A stretch of 64,000 nt of DNA, taken from the NCBI GenBank assembly GCA_964384025.1, contig CAYLJJ010000003.1, forward strand, positions 1 to 64,000, given 5' to 3'. This document shows, in pieces, positions 35,686-42,880 of the stretch. The DNA is from CAYLJJ01 sp964384025. Lineage in GTDB: Bacteria > Myxococcota_A > Bradymonadia > UBA7976 > UBA1532. How positions within the stretch are numbered: position 1 is the stretch's first letter; each line of letters opens with the position of its first letter. The notes below the pieces were generated by a model. That model did no database searches and was not told where the DNA came from. It saw only the letters and a list, made by a program, of their open reading frames with translations. Both the position numbers and the translations under genes were made by a program.

Positions 35686-36357
35686 ATGCTCGCCGTGGTT
35701 ATCACATCCCCAGCTACACCATCTTCGCTGCTTGGCGAGAGAAGAGGAGGTTCTTTGGGCGATCTCATCGCCCAGACTCTAGAGTTGGAGAGCCTCTGGC
35801 CAGACTGGAAGGCTTATGCGCGGCTCCTGTTTCAGATCGCTGAAGCGCTGGAAGAGCCAAAACAGGCGCAGGCGATCCAGGACAGCCTCCTTCAGCTTCT
35901 CCTCCCCAAGATCGGCCTGCGAGGTCAAGCGGGGGATCAGTGGTGGGAGACACGCTGGGACGCGTTGGCAGACTTTGTGGCTGATGTGGAGGGTCTACAA
36001 CGCTTCTTCAGGAACCAAGCCCAGCGCGCAACCCAACGCAGAGGCCGCGCCAACCTCCTCTCTCTTATGCGCAGGCAGATCATCTGGAGGGCTCAAGATG
36101 CCCTTCGACGCCGTCGCAGGCATCAGCGCCGTGTTCAGGAGCGCCCTCAAGCTTTTGACGCTCAGTCGCGTATCCTCGCACAACTTATGGTTCAGCAGCT
36201 CCTTGAGCAGTTCCAGGAAGATGAGCGAGTAGAAGGGGTAATCTCCGCTCTGCTGAGCGGTGAGAGCGTCAGTGAGGTCTCTCGTAGAACAGGGCTCTCT
36301 CGCCCTGCGATCTATCGTCTCTTGGCCCGAATCAGAGACTGGTTAAAGGAGATTTAA
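35686..36357 (+). CDS. Probable ECF-like sigma factor
   Basis: A 223-residue putative sigma factor. The middle (about 95-155) contains WRAQDALRRRRRHQRRVQ, resembling region 2 of ECF sigma factors (…ALDELRRRRR), and the end (about 170-220) is a region-4-like helix-turn-helix, GESVSEVSRRTGLSRPAIYR. The ATG at 35686 is chosen because residues upstream in the open frame are hydrophobic and lack a ribosome site. The stop overlaps the next ATG by one base (TAATG). The next gene has a ZAS anti-sigma signature, which supports the sigma call more than the weak region 2. It could instead be another HTH regulator. Confidence 0.65.
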   Translation: MLAVVITSPATPSSLLGERRGGSLGDLIAQTLELESLWPDWKAYARLLFQIAEALEEPKQAQAIQDSLLQLLLPKIGLRGQAGDQWWETRWDALADFVADVEGLQRFFRNQAQRATQRRGRANLLSLMRRQIIWRAQDALRRRRRHQRRVQERPQAFDAQSRILAQLMVQQLLEQFQEDERVEGVISALLSGESVSEVSRRTGLSRPAIYRLLARIRDWLKEI

Positions 36358-37295
36358 TGAGCCCCTGCCCTCGCTCCAAGGAGGTCCAGGATGCTGTTCA
36401 TCATGCTGAGCTGCTCCCCGGCTCAGAGTTGGTCGAGCATCTTCAAGCTTGTCCCGAGTGTGCCCGCTTGGCGCTCAGTCGCTCTTTTCATGACTCAGGG
36501 CTCATCTCTCTAGAGTTAGATAACGTTTTAGAATCTCAAGAGTTTTCCAAACCGAGCATCTGGAGGTCGGGCCTCTCTCAATGGACAGCGGCCTCTCTAG
36601 CAGCAGCCTCTCTCCTGTTGCTGCTCCTCTCCCCTTGGGAGGACGCTGTAGAGCTGCGACCTCTTTTGAGGGAGCCTCAAGCTCATAGCGCTCATAAAGC
36701 CATCGCAGAGCCTGAGCGCCTTGAAGCGCTGAAGCCTGAGATAGAGAGCGCAAAGGAGCCTGAGCAGCCCTCGAATCCTCCCGAGATCCTCCCTCAACCA
36801 AAGCAGCCGCGAGCTGCGCTCAGCAGGAAACGCAAGCGTAGAAAGAGAGCCCGAGCCCGCTTCAAACCCTCCAAAACTTTCGTTGAAGATCGGTCCAACG
36901 CTCATAGGCCAGCTCGAGTCGCTCCTAAACTCCCAGTTCGGCATGCGCATGAAGTGGACGATCTCTTAGGCGCCTTGGATGGCAAACCAAGCGCTCGCTC
37001 TCGCCCAAAGCCCGTTACTGCTGATCCCCTGCTCCCAGAGAAGCTGAGCAGACAACAGATCCTTCGGGTCATCAAGCGAGGAGTGTCCTCCGTTCGTAGC
37101 TGCCGCCAGGGAGAGGGGGGGACCGTTACGGTCAGGATGAAGATCGTCAAGAGTGGTAAAGTTCAGAGCGCTCAAGCCAAGGGCAAGTTCTCAGGGACTC
37201 AGACCGGGAGCTGCGTAGAGAGCAAGGTACGCGCCTTTAGGTTCCCGCGCTTCAACGGGATGCCTGTGAGCTTTAACATCCCCTTCGTCCTTTGA
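36357..37295 (+). CDS. ZAS-type anti-sigma factor with TonB-like (AgmX/PglI) periplasmic domain
   Basis: A 312-residue bitopic protein. The N-terminal cytoplasmic part has the zinc-binding anti-sigma motif H-x3-C-x2-C (His28, Cys32, Cys35; VEHLQACPECA). A membrane helix is at about 74-91. The periplasmic linker (about 95-225) is rich in Pro, Glu, Lys and Arg. The C-terminal domain (about 228-312: LSRQQILRVIKRGVSSVRSC, GGTVTVRMKIVKSGKVQSA, FRFPRFNGMPVSFNIPF) matches the AgmX/PglI TonB-like domain. Such a domain in an anti-sigma factor could sense envelope proteins. It is translationally coupled to the sigma-like gene. The family evidence is good; the signal is unknown. Confidence 0.8.
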   Translation: MSPCPRSKEVQDAVHHAELLPGSELVEHLQACPECARLALSRSFHDSGLISLELDNVLESQEFSKPSIWRSGLSQWTAASLAAASLLLLLLSPWEDAVELRPLLREPQAHSAHKAIAEPERLEALKPEIESAKEPEQPSNPPEILPQPKQPRAALSRKRKRRKRARARFKPSKTFVEDRSNAHRPARVAPKLPVRHAHEVDDLLGALDGKPSARSRPKPVTADPLLPEKLSRQQILRVIKRGVSSVRSCRQGEGGTVTVRMKIVKSGKVQSAQAKGKFSGTQTGSCVESKVRAFRFPRFNGMPVSFNIPFVL

Positions 37296-37300
37296 GCTGT

Positions 37301-37726
37301 TCAGCTCCTCAACACCAAGACCGGGCAGGGGGAGAGGCGCACCACCTGCTCAGCGACTGAACCCAAACCCAGACGAGCCAAACCTGTACGCCCATGAGTA
37401 GGCATCACCACCAGCTCCGCCTTGAGCTGTTTGGCGAGCTGAGCGATGGCAGGGCCTGGAGAGCCAACACAGACTTGGGGACGAGCCCCCTTAAGATCAC
37501 CCTCCAGCCGCTCTTTGAGACGGCTGAGCGCCACTTCTATACGCCTCCCCTCATCCAAAACGGCGGAGGTCTGATTGGGCTCAGAGTAATGAACCTGATG
37601 GAGCACATGCACCACATGGAGAGCTTGAGGATGCTCAACCATCTCTCGGGCCTGTCTCAGAGCATCGAGGGACTCAGGGGAGAAGTCGATAGGGACCAGG
37701 ACGATCTCCTTTGTAAACCAACTCAT
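37301..37726 (-). CDS. Universal stress protein (UspA family)
   Basis: A 141-residue single-domain Usp. The start EIVLVPIDFSPESLDAL (about 7-23) is the typical first strand and helix, and the end has the ATP-binding loop THGRTGLARLGLGSVAEQVV (about 110-129), G-x2-G-x9-GS, then PCPVLVLR. It is therefore probably of the ATP-binding type. It converges on the anti-sigma gene, with five bases between the stops, and is divergent from rpsA. Role in general stress is known for the family but nothing specific can be read here. Confidence 0.93.
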   Translation of the reverse strand: MSWFTKEIVLVPIDFSPESLDALRQAREMVEHPQALHVVHVLHQVHYSEPNQTSAVLDEGRRIEVALSRLKERLEGDLKGARPQVCVGSPGPAIAQLAKQLKAELVVMPTHGRTGLARLGLGSVAEQVVRLSPCPVLVLRS

Positions 37727-37918
37727 AGAGGCTCTCTCCTTTCACTTCGTGACCGCCCTTGAGTTTGGGGCTTTCTTTAGGCAGCCTGCAATCTTGAAAA
37801 GATCAGCAGAATCTCCGAGGAGGTCAAGCAGATTGCGGCGCCGAGAGCAGCTGCAAAGGAGCGACCCTGAAAAGCCTTTGCATTCTCTGCGACCTTCACG
37901 TAGTCTGCCGCGTCTTTT

Positions 37919-37967
37919 CCGGCCCCCCAGCCGGCCGCAAACTCTCTCACTTCTGAATAGAGTTTGC
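37919..37967 (+). promoter_or_regulatory. Two hairpins in the rpsA leader
   Basis: The 276 bases before rpsA hold no gene but two adjacent stems: CCGGC/GCCGG at 37919-37923 and 37930-37934, and a perfect 9-base-pair stem GCAAACTCT/AGAGTTTGC at 37937-37945 and 37959-37967 with a 13-base loop. The second is followed by an AU-rich stretch just before the start at 38003. In gammaproteobacteria S1 represses its own translation through leader hairpins; a similar function here is possible. A poor intrinsic terminator or attenuator is the alternative. Confidence 0.45.
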
Positions 37968-38002
37968 TTATTTAAACAAGCTTCAAGGGGTAAACCATTA
38001 AC

Positions 38003-39781
38003 ATGGAGTACCGCAGCGTCAGCGTTAAGGAACTCCGCAACCGGACTCAGATACCCGAGGAACAACCCCAGGCCAAAAAAGATGGGGACGAAGAGTCTTT
38101 TGCCGAGCTCTTCGAGCAGTTCCAAGCCAACCAGAACTTTAAGGTTGGGGAGATCGTCCAGGGCCGCGTACTTTCTATTACCAAAGATTACGTGGTCGTC
38201 GATATCGGATATAAGTCCGAAGGCCAAATTCCCATCGGTGAGTTTCGCTCCGATGGCGAACTGACCATCAAAGAGGGCGAGCAGGTTGAAGTCTATGTAG
38301 ATCAGGCTGAAGAGGATGACGCTCTGGTAGAGCTCTCCAAGGACAAAGCTGTCCGCTTGCGAATCTGGGAACAGATCAGCTTGGCCTGTGAGCGAGATGA
38401 ACTGGTTAATGGAAAGATCACCGCTCGAGTAAAGGGTGGTCTCTCCGTCGATATCGGTGTCAAGGCCTTCCTCCCTGGAAGCCAAGTGGATATCCGGCCG
38501 ATTCGGAACCTAGAAAAATTCATCAACCAAGAGTTTGAGTTCAAGGTCATCAAGTTCAACAAGCGCCGGGGGAACATCGTTCTCTCTCGGCGTGTGCTCC
38601 TAGAGAAGGAGCGCGCCTCCCTCAAGGCGAAGACCCTCCAGATGCTGGAAGAGGGTCGTATCCTCAAGGGCACCGTTAAAAACATCACCGAGTATGGCGC
38701 TTTCGTCGATCTCGGTGGCATTGACGGCCTATTGCATATCACCGATATGAGCTGGGGTCGGGTCAACCACCCCTCGGAGATGGTGCAGGTCGGGGATGAG
38801 ATTGAGGTCAAGATCCTCAAGTTCAACGCTGAGACTGAGCGCGTCTCTCTGGGCCTTAAGCAGATCAGTGAGGATCCCTGGATCCACGCTGAGGAGGCTT
38901 ATCGGGTTGGTGATCGGGTTGAGGGTAAGGTCGTTAGCCTCACCGATTATGGTGCCTTTGTGGAGTTGGAAGAGGGCATTGAGGGCCTCATCCACATCTC
39001 CGAGATGTCTTGGACTCGTCGCGTCAAGCACCCCTCTCGGATGGTAGCCATCGGAGATATCGTTGAGGCGATCGTTCTGGATATCGACTCCAAGAACAAG
39101 CGCATCAGCCTGGGTATGAAGCAGATCGAGCCCAACCCCTGGACCCTGCTCCATGAGCGCTATCCGGTGGGGACTCGCATCCTGGGTAAGATCCGCAACA
39201 TCACCGACTTTGGTATCTTCATCGGGATTGAAGAGGGGATCGACGGCCTGGTGCATATCAGCGATCTCTCCTGGACCCAGAAGATCAAGCACCCCTCTGA
39301 GATTTATAAGAAGGGTGATGAGGTGGAGGCGGTCGTGCTCAACATCGATGTTGAGAATGAGCGCTTCAGCTTGGGCATCAAGCAGCTCACTCCAGACGCC
39401 TGGGAAGAGGAGATCCCCAACAAGTACACCATCGGTCGGGTGGTGAAGGGGCGCATCACTAAGCTCCATGACTTTGGCGCCTTTATGGAGCTTGAGCCTG
39501 GAGTTGAGGGCCTCATCCATGTGAGTGAGATGTCCACTGAGCGGGTCTCAAGCCCCGCAGATGTGGTCGTCGAGGATCAAGAGGTTGTCGCGGAGATCAT
39601 CTCCGTGGATCGTGAAGATCGAAAGATCGGCCTCTCCCTGAAGCATGTGGACTCCAGCGAAGATCCTGATATCCGCTCCTACCTGGAGCGCCAAGGGAAG
39701 AGCACCGCCTCTCTTGGAGATGTCTGGGGTCATAAATTTGGTGGTGTGAGCTATGATGAAGAGGAGGAGGGAGAGGAGTAA
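38003..39781 (+). CDS. rpsA: 30S ribosomal protein S1
   Basis: RNA-binding protein that helps recruit mRNA to the small subunit. The 592 residues hold six S1 (OB-fold) domains from about residue 50 to 570; domains 3-6 carry the strong pattern GAFVDLGGIDGLLHITDMSW, repeated with variants such as GAFVELEEGIEGLIHISEMS and GIFIGIEEGIDGLVHISDLS. The N-terminus (about 1-45) is the ribosome-binding part, and the C-terminus is acidic (DEEEEGEE). The length is slightly above the E. coli form. A leader with hairpins precedes it and a strong intrinsic terminator follows. Confidence 0.97.
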   Translation: MEYRSVSVKELRNRTQIPEEQPQAKKDGDEESFAELFEQFQANQNFKVGEIVQGRVLSITKDYVVVDIGYKSEGQIPIGEFRSDGELTIKEGEQVEVYVDQAEEDDALVELSKDKAVRLRIWEQISLACERDELVNGKITARVKGGLSVDIGVKAFLPGSQVDIRPIRNLEKFINQEFEFKVIKFNKRRGNIVLSRRVLLEKERASLKAKTLQMLEEGRILKGTVKNITEYGAFVDLGGIDGLLHITDMSWGRVNHPSEMVQVGDEIEVKILKFNAETERVSLGLKQISEDPWIHAEEAYRVGDRVEGKVVSLTDYGAFVELEEGIEGLIHISEMSWTRRVKHPSRMVAIGDIVEAIVLDIDSKNKRISLGMKQIEPNPWTLLHERYPVGTRILGKIRNITDFGIFIGIEEGIDGLVHISDLSWTQKIKHPSEIYKKGDEVEAVVLNIDVENERFSLGIKQLTPDAWEEEIPNKYTIGRVVKGRITKLHDFGAFMELEPGVEGLIHVSEMSTERVSSPADVVVEDQEVVAEIISVDREDRKIGLSLKHVDSSEDPDIRSYLERQGKSTASLGDVWGHKFGGVSYDEEEEGEE

Positions 39782-39803
39782 TCCTCTTCCCGACTCAGAG
39801 CAT

Positions 39804-39840
39804 CGCCCGGTGATCTCGATCTCCGGGCGTCTCTATTTTT
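39804..39840 (+). terminator. Rho-independent terminator after rpsA
   Basis: Seven-base-pair GC stem CGCCCGG (39804-39810) and CCGGGCG (39823-39829), 12-base loop, followed by TCTCTATTTTT. It starts 22 bases after the rpsA stop and ends before the HIT gene at 39867. Confidence 0.88.
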
Positions 39841-39866
39841 AGGCGTATAGATCCTGGAGAAGAGCT

Positions 39867-40355
39867 ATGGAGCGGCTCTGGGCCCCTTGGCGGATGCCCT
39901 ACATCAGATCCGAGAAAGGGGAGGAGCCCTCAGGCTGTGTGTTTTGCCGCTTGGCTAACTCTCAGGATTGGGAACGAGATCTGCTCCTCTTTCAAAATGA
40001 GGAGCTCTTCTTAGTCCTCAATCGCTATCCCTACAATAACGGGCACCTGATGCTGATCCCCAACCGTCATGAGGCGAGTCTAGAGGCCCTGCCTGCTGAG
40101 GTCGCTGCTGCCCTGATTTTCAAGCTTCAGTGGGTCGTCGCTCAGCTCAAAAAGGCTTACGGCTGCGATGGTCTTAACCTGGGGATGAATCTGGGCACTG
40201 CAGCAGGAGCGGGGATCGCTGAACATCTTCACTTTCATATCCTGCCTCGGTGGCGAGGAGACACCAACTTCATGCCTGCTCTGGCTGGTGTCAACGTAAT
40301 GCCTGAGCACCTCTATGAGACTTGGCGGGGCCTAAAGCCCTTTTTCTCTCCTTGA
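39867..40355 (+). CDS. HIT-family (Ap4A phosphorylase-like) hydrolase
   Basis: A 162-residue histidine-triad protein. It begins MERLWAPWRMPYI with a cysteine pair (CVFC, about 22-25) typical of the bacterial HIT branch related to mycobacterial Ap4A phosphorylase, then LVLNRYPYNNGHLMLIPNRH (about 51-70) and the triad EHLHFHILPRW (about 119-129). The histidine triad is complete. The family cleaves dinucleoside polyphosphates or nucleotidyl conjugates; substrate here is not determined. GGAGA lies before the ATG. It follows the rpsA terminator and probably starts its own transcript with the LapB-like gene. Confidence 0.92.
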   Translation: MERLWAPWRMPYIRSEKGEEPSGCVFCRLANSQDWERDLLLFQNEELFLVLNRYPYNNGHLMLIPNRHEASLEALPAEVAAALIFKLQWVVAQLKKAYGCDGLNLGMNLGTAAGAGIAEHLHFHILPRWRGDTNFMPALAGVNVMPEHLYETWRGLKPFFSP

Positions 40356-40415
40356 AGGCTTGAATCTTGGGAGGATAAGCCCAAGGATCCGCGACTACAG
40401 CTCCCGAGCGAATCT

Positions 40416-41528
40416 ATGACGGCGCTCTATATCATCCTGGCGGCGCTTGGCCTCCTCAGCCCTCTCTTCCTCTGGCTCTTCCTGCGCGCTCCAGCCTCTA
40501 AGAAGGCGCAGCCCAGTGGGCTGGGGCAGGCGTTGGCTCACGCCCTGGAGGGAGACTTTAAGGAAGCTGAGCAGCTCCTCGTACAGCAGCTCACCGAGAA
40601 GGGTCCCCACCGGGCCGATGCTTTTATCGCTTTGATCGCAGTCCTTAGAGCTGCTGGAGAGGGAACGCGAGCGCTTCAGATCACTGAGCGTATGCTCCAA
40701 CTTGAAGAGCTCCCCTGGATCAGAGCCCTCCTGGTACGCACAACCTTGGATGTAGGGGAGCCAGCCCAGGCGGTAGAACATCTGGGCGTAGGGGTTCCTT
40801 TAGATCTGGAGCTGGCCGCGCTCTGTCGCGCGGATCGCTGGAGTGAGGCCCTGGAGCGTTACCATCGGCGCTGCTCACGGAGTTCGCGAACCCCTGCGCT
40901 GGAGGCAGCCCTCAACGCAGGGGTGGCCGCGAGCCTCTGGAGAGAGGGCGCAGAGCGCTCCGCTCAGAGAGCCATCAAGCGGGCCCTGAGCCTGGATCCA
41001 GAGGGGCTCTTGCCCAGCCTAGTCGGGCGGCAGCTCCACCCCAAAGGATCTGAGCGGGCGCGGCTCTCTGAGCGTCTGGATGTGCGGCTCTCCGGTTTGG
41101 AGTCCAGATACTCTAGAGGAGAACCCTCTCTACTCCTCCAAGAAGCTCAAAGGCGACTGGAGGAGGGCGCCAAAGAGGAGGCTCTGGCCCTCCTCAGAGA
41201 TCAGCTGGATGAGGAGCCTCTCGCTTGGTCTATGCGGCGACAATATTTAGAGTGGCTCCTGGCCGAAGGGCAAACAGAGGCATGTTGCGCTGAGCTGACC
41301 GAGCTGCTGGAGCTGCTCCCTGAAGAGGACTCTTTAGAATCTCTCCCCAGCTGCAGCCACTGTGGTTATCGAGATCCAGAGCCTTTCTTTATCTGTCCCC
41401 GCTGTGATGCTCTGGGCAGTATGCTCTTTCGAGCAGAGGTTAACTTGGAGCAGAGACCCTCCTCCAAAGGGAGCAGCCTCCGGGAACTCTTGAAGGAGCT
41501 CTCTTTGGTAGATAATGATGATTTCTAA
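40416..41528 (+). CDS. LapB/YciM-like TPR protein with C-terminal rubredoxin-type metal site
   Basis: A 370-residue membrane-anchored protein. A membrane helix (about 4-23) is followed by TPR-like helical pairs (about 35-315; for example ALAHALEGDFKEAEQLLVQQ and EGAKEEALALLRDQLDEEP) and a C-terminal rubredoxin-type knuckle CSHCGYRDPEPFFICPRC (about 320-337). The same order defines E. coli LapB, which with FtsH controls LpxC levels and thus lipopolysaccharide synthesis. Length is close (E. coli about 389). Identity is too low to be certain by eye. It sits 60 bases after the HIT gene and upstream of clpX, so a proteostasis context is plausible. Confidence 0.78.
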   Translation: MTALYIILAALGLLSPLFLWLFLRAPASKKAQPSGLGQALAHALEGDFKEAEQLLVQQLTEKGPHRADAFIALIAVLRAAGEGTRALQITERMLQLEELPWIRALLVRTTLDVGEPAQAVEHLGVGVPLDLELAALCRADRWSEALERYHRRCSRSSRTPALEAALNAGVAASLWREGAERSAQRAIKRALSLDPEGLLPSLVGRQLHPKGSERARLSERLDVRLSGLESRYSRGEPSLLLQEAQRRLEEGAKEEALALLRDQLDEEPLAWSMRRQYLEWLLAEGQTEACCAELTELLELLPEEDSLESLPSCSHCGYRDPEPFFICPRCDALGSMLFRAEVNLEQRPSSKGSSLRELLKELSLVDNDDF

Positions 41529-41643
41529 CGCCACCCCTCCTCTGGAGCGAAACCTCTGAAGAGAAGATTCTTCATATTTCTGAAACCAGCGTCACTGGCA
41601 GGGCTCAAAAGCTGATGCAGAGCGCACAAACTTGGGATTTGGG

Positions 41644-42876
41644 ATGACAAATCGCAGCTTTCATCTGAGATGTTCTTTCTGTGGCAAGGAGGCGGTGGAG
41701 GTCCGTAAGCTGATCACCGGACCCCAGGTGCATATCTGTGATGAGTGCGTCACCCTCTGTAATGAGATCCTCTCTCAGGATGGAGGAGGGCAGGTCTCAG
41801 AAGGGCCTGAACGCAAAGATCTCAAACCCAAGGAGATAAAAGCTTTCCTGGACGAACATATTATTGAGCAGGATGCGGCTAAGAAATCGGTCGCTGTAGC
41901 TGTCTACAATCACTATAAGCGAATCAACTGTCCCTTAGATGAAGAGATCCAACTCTTTAAGGGGAATATGCTTATGGTCGGACCTACAGGGACAGGGAAG
42001 ACTGCCATTTCCCAAGCCCTGGCTAAGCTTCTCGATGTGCCCTTTGTGATCACCGATGCTACCTGTCTCACTGAGGCTGGTTATGTGGGTGAAGATGTAG
42101 AGAGCATCATCAAATCCCTCTGGATAGCGGCTGATCGAGATGTGGAGCGTGCCTCTCGAGGCATTGTTGTAATCGACGAGATCGACAAGATCGCGCGGCG
42201 AGGCGAGAGCGGCTCCTCTACTCGGGATGTAGGCGGAGAGGGAGTCCAGCAAGCCCTCCTTAAGATGATCGAGAGCGATCTGGTAACGATCTACCCCGAT
42301 GGGGCTCGCACTCGACCTCAGAAGGAGCTGATCCAGATCGACACGACCCATATCCTCTTTATCCTCTGTGGTGCTTTTGTTGGAATCGACAAGATCATCC
42401 AGAGGCGACAGAACCCCAGCGTGATCGGCTTTGGCTCTGGCAAGCAGAATAAGTCCAAACATATCGATTATAATGAGTTGATCCACAAGCTTTCCCCTGA
42501 GGATTTCATCAAATATGGCCTGATTCCAGAGTTTATGGGGCGGGTTCCCATTGCGGTTCCCTTTGAGGACCTCTCCCGAGATGCGCTCTATCAGATCCTC
42601 TGGAAGCCCAAGAACTCTGTGGTTAAACAGTACAAACGTCTCTTTGAGCTTGGAGGAGTCGCTCTAGAGTTCAGCGATGAGGCGATGTGGGCCATCGTAG
42701 ATGAAGCGATCATCCGTAAGAGTGGAGCGAGAGGGCTGCGCTCTATCCTTGAAGAGATGATGTTGGATATCATGTATGAGCTGCCTGATCTGGACGGGGT
42801 GCGCGAGTGTCTTATCCATGAGGGGGTGCTTAAGGGAGAGCGCCCACACCTGAGCTTAGAGAAGAGAAGCGCCTGA
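41644..42876 (+). CDS. clpX: ClpX, ATPase subunit of Clp protease
   Basis: AAA+ unfoldase that feeds substrates to ClpP. The ATG at 41644 gives 410 residues; a TTG 12 bases upstream in frame is less likely. The zinc-binding domain has CSFC (about 11-14) and CDEC (about 34-37). Walker A is VGPTGTGKT, the pore loop GYVGEDVES, Walker B VVIDEIDKIA, the ClpP-contact loop has VIGFGSG, sensor 2 is KSGARGLRSILE. All functional motifs look intact. clpP is not in the window, unlike the common clpP-clpX order; the gene converges on a Lon-like protease with four bases between stops. Confidence 0.96.
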   Translation: MTNRSFHLRCSFCGKEAVEVRKLITGPQVHICDECVTLCNEILSQDGGGQVSEGPERKDLKPKEIKAFLDEHIIEQDAAKKSVAVAVYNHYKRINCPLDEEIQLFKGNMLMVGPTGTGKTAISQALAKLLDVPFVITDATCLTEAGYVGEDVESIIKSLWIAADRDVERASRGIVVIDEIDKIARRGESGSSTRDVGGEGVQQALLKMIESDLVTIYPDGARTRPQKELIQIDTTHILFILCGAFVGIDKIIQRRQNPSVIGFGSGKQNKSKHIDYNELIHKLSPEDFIKYGLIPEFMGRVPIAVPFEDLSRDALYQILWKPKNSVVKQYKRLFELGGVALEFSDEAMWAIVDEAIIRKSGARGLRSILEEMMLDIMYELPDLDGVRECLIHEGVLKGERPHLSLEKRSA

Positions 42877-42880
42877 GAGA

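Noticed and set aside
37742..38485. Minus-strand frame across the rpsA leader and start
   Set aside because: It is antisense to the conserved first S1 domain and lacks a ribosome site.
38729..39520. Minus-strand frame inside rpsA
   Set aside because: Its periodicity simply mirrors the S1 repeats of the coding strand.
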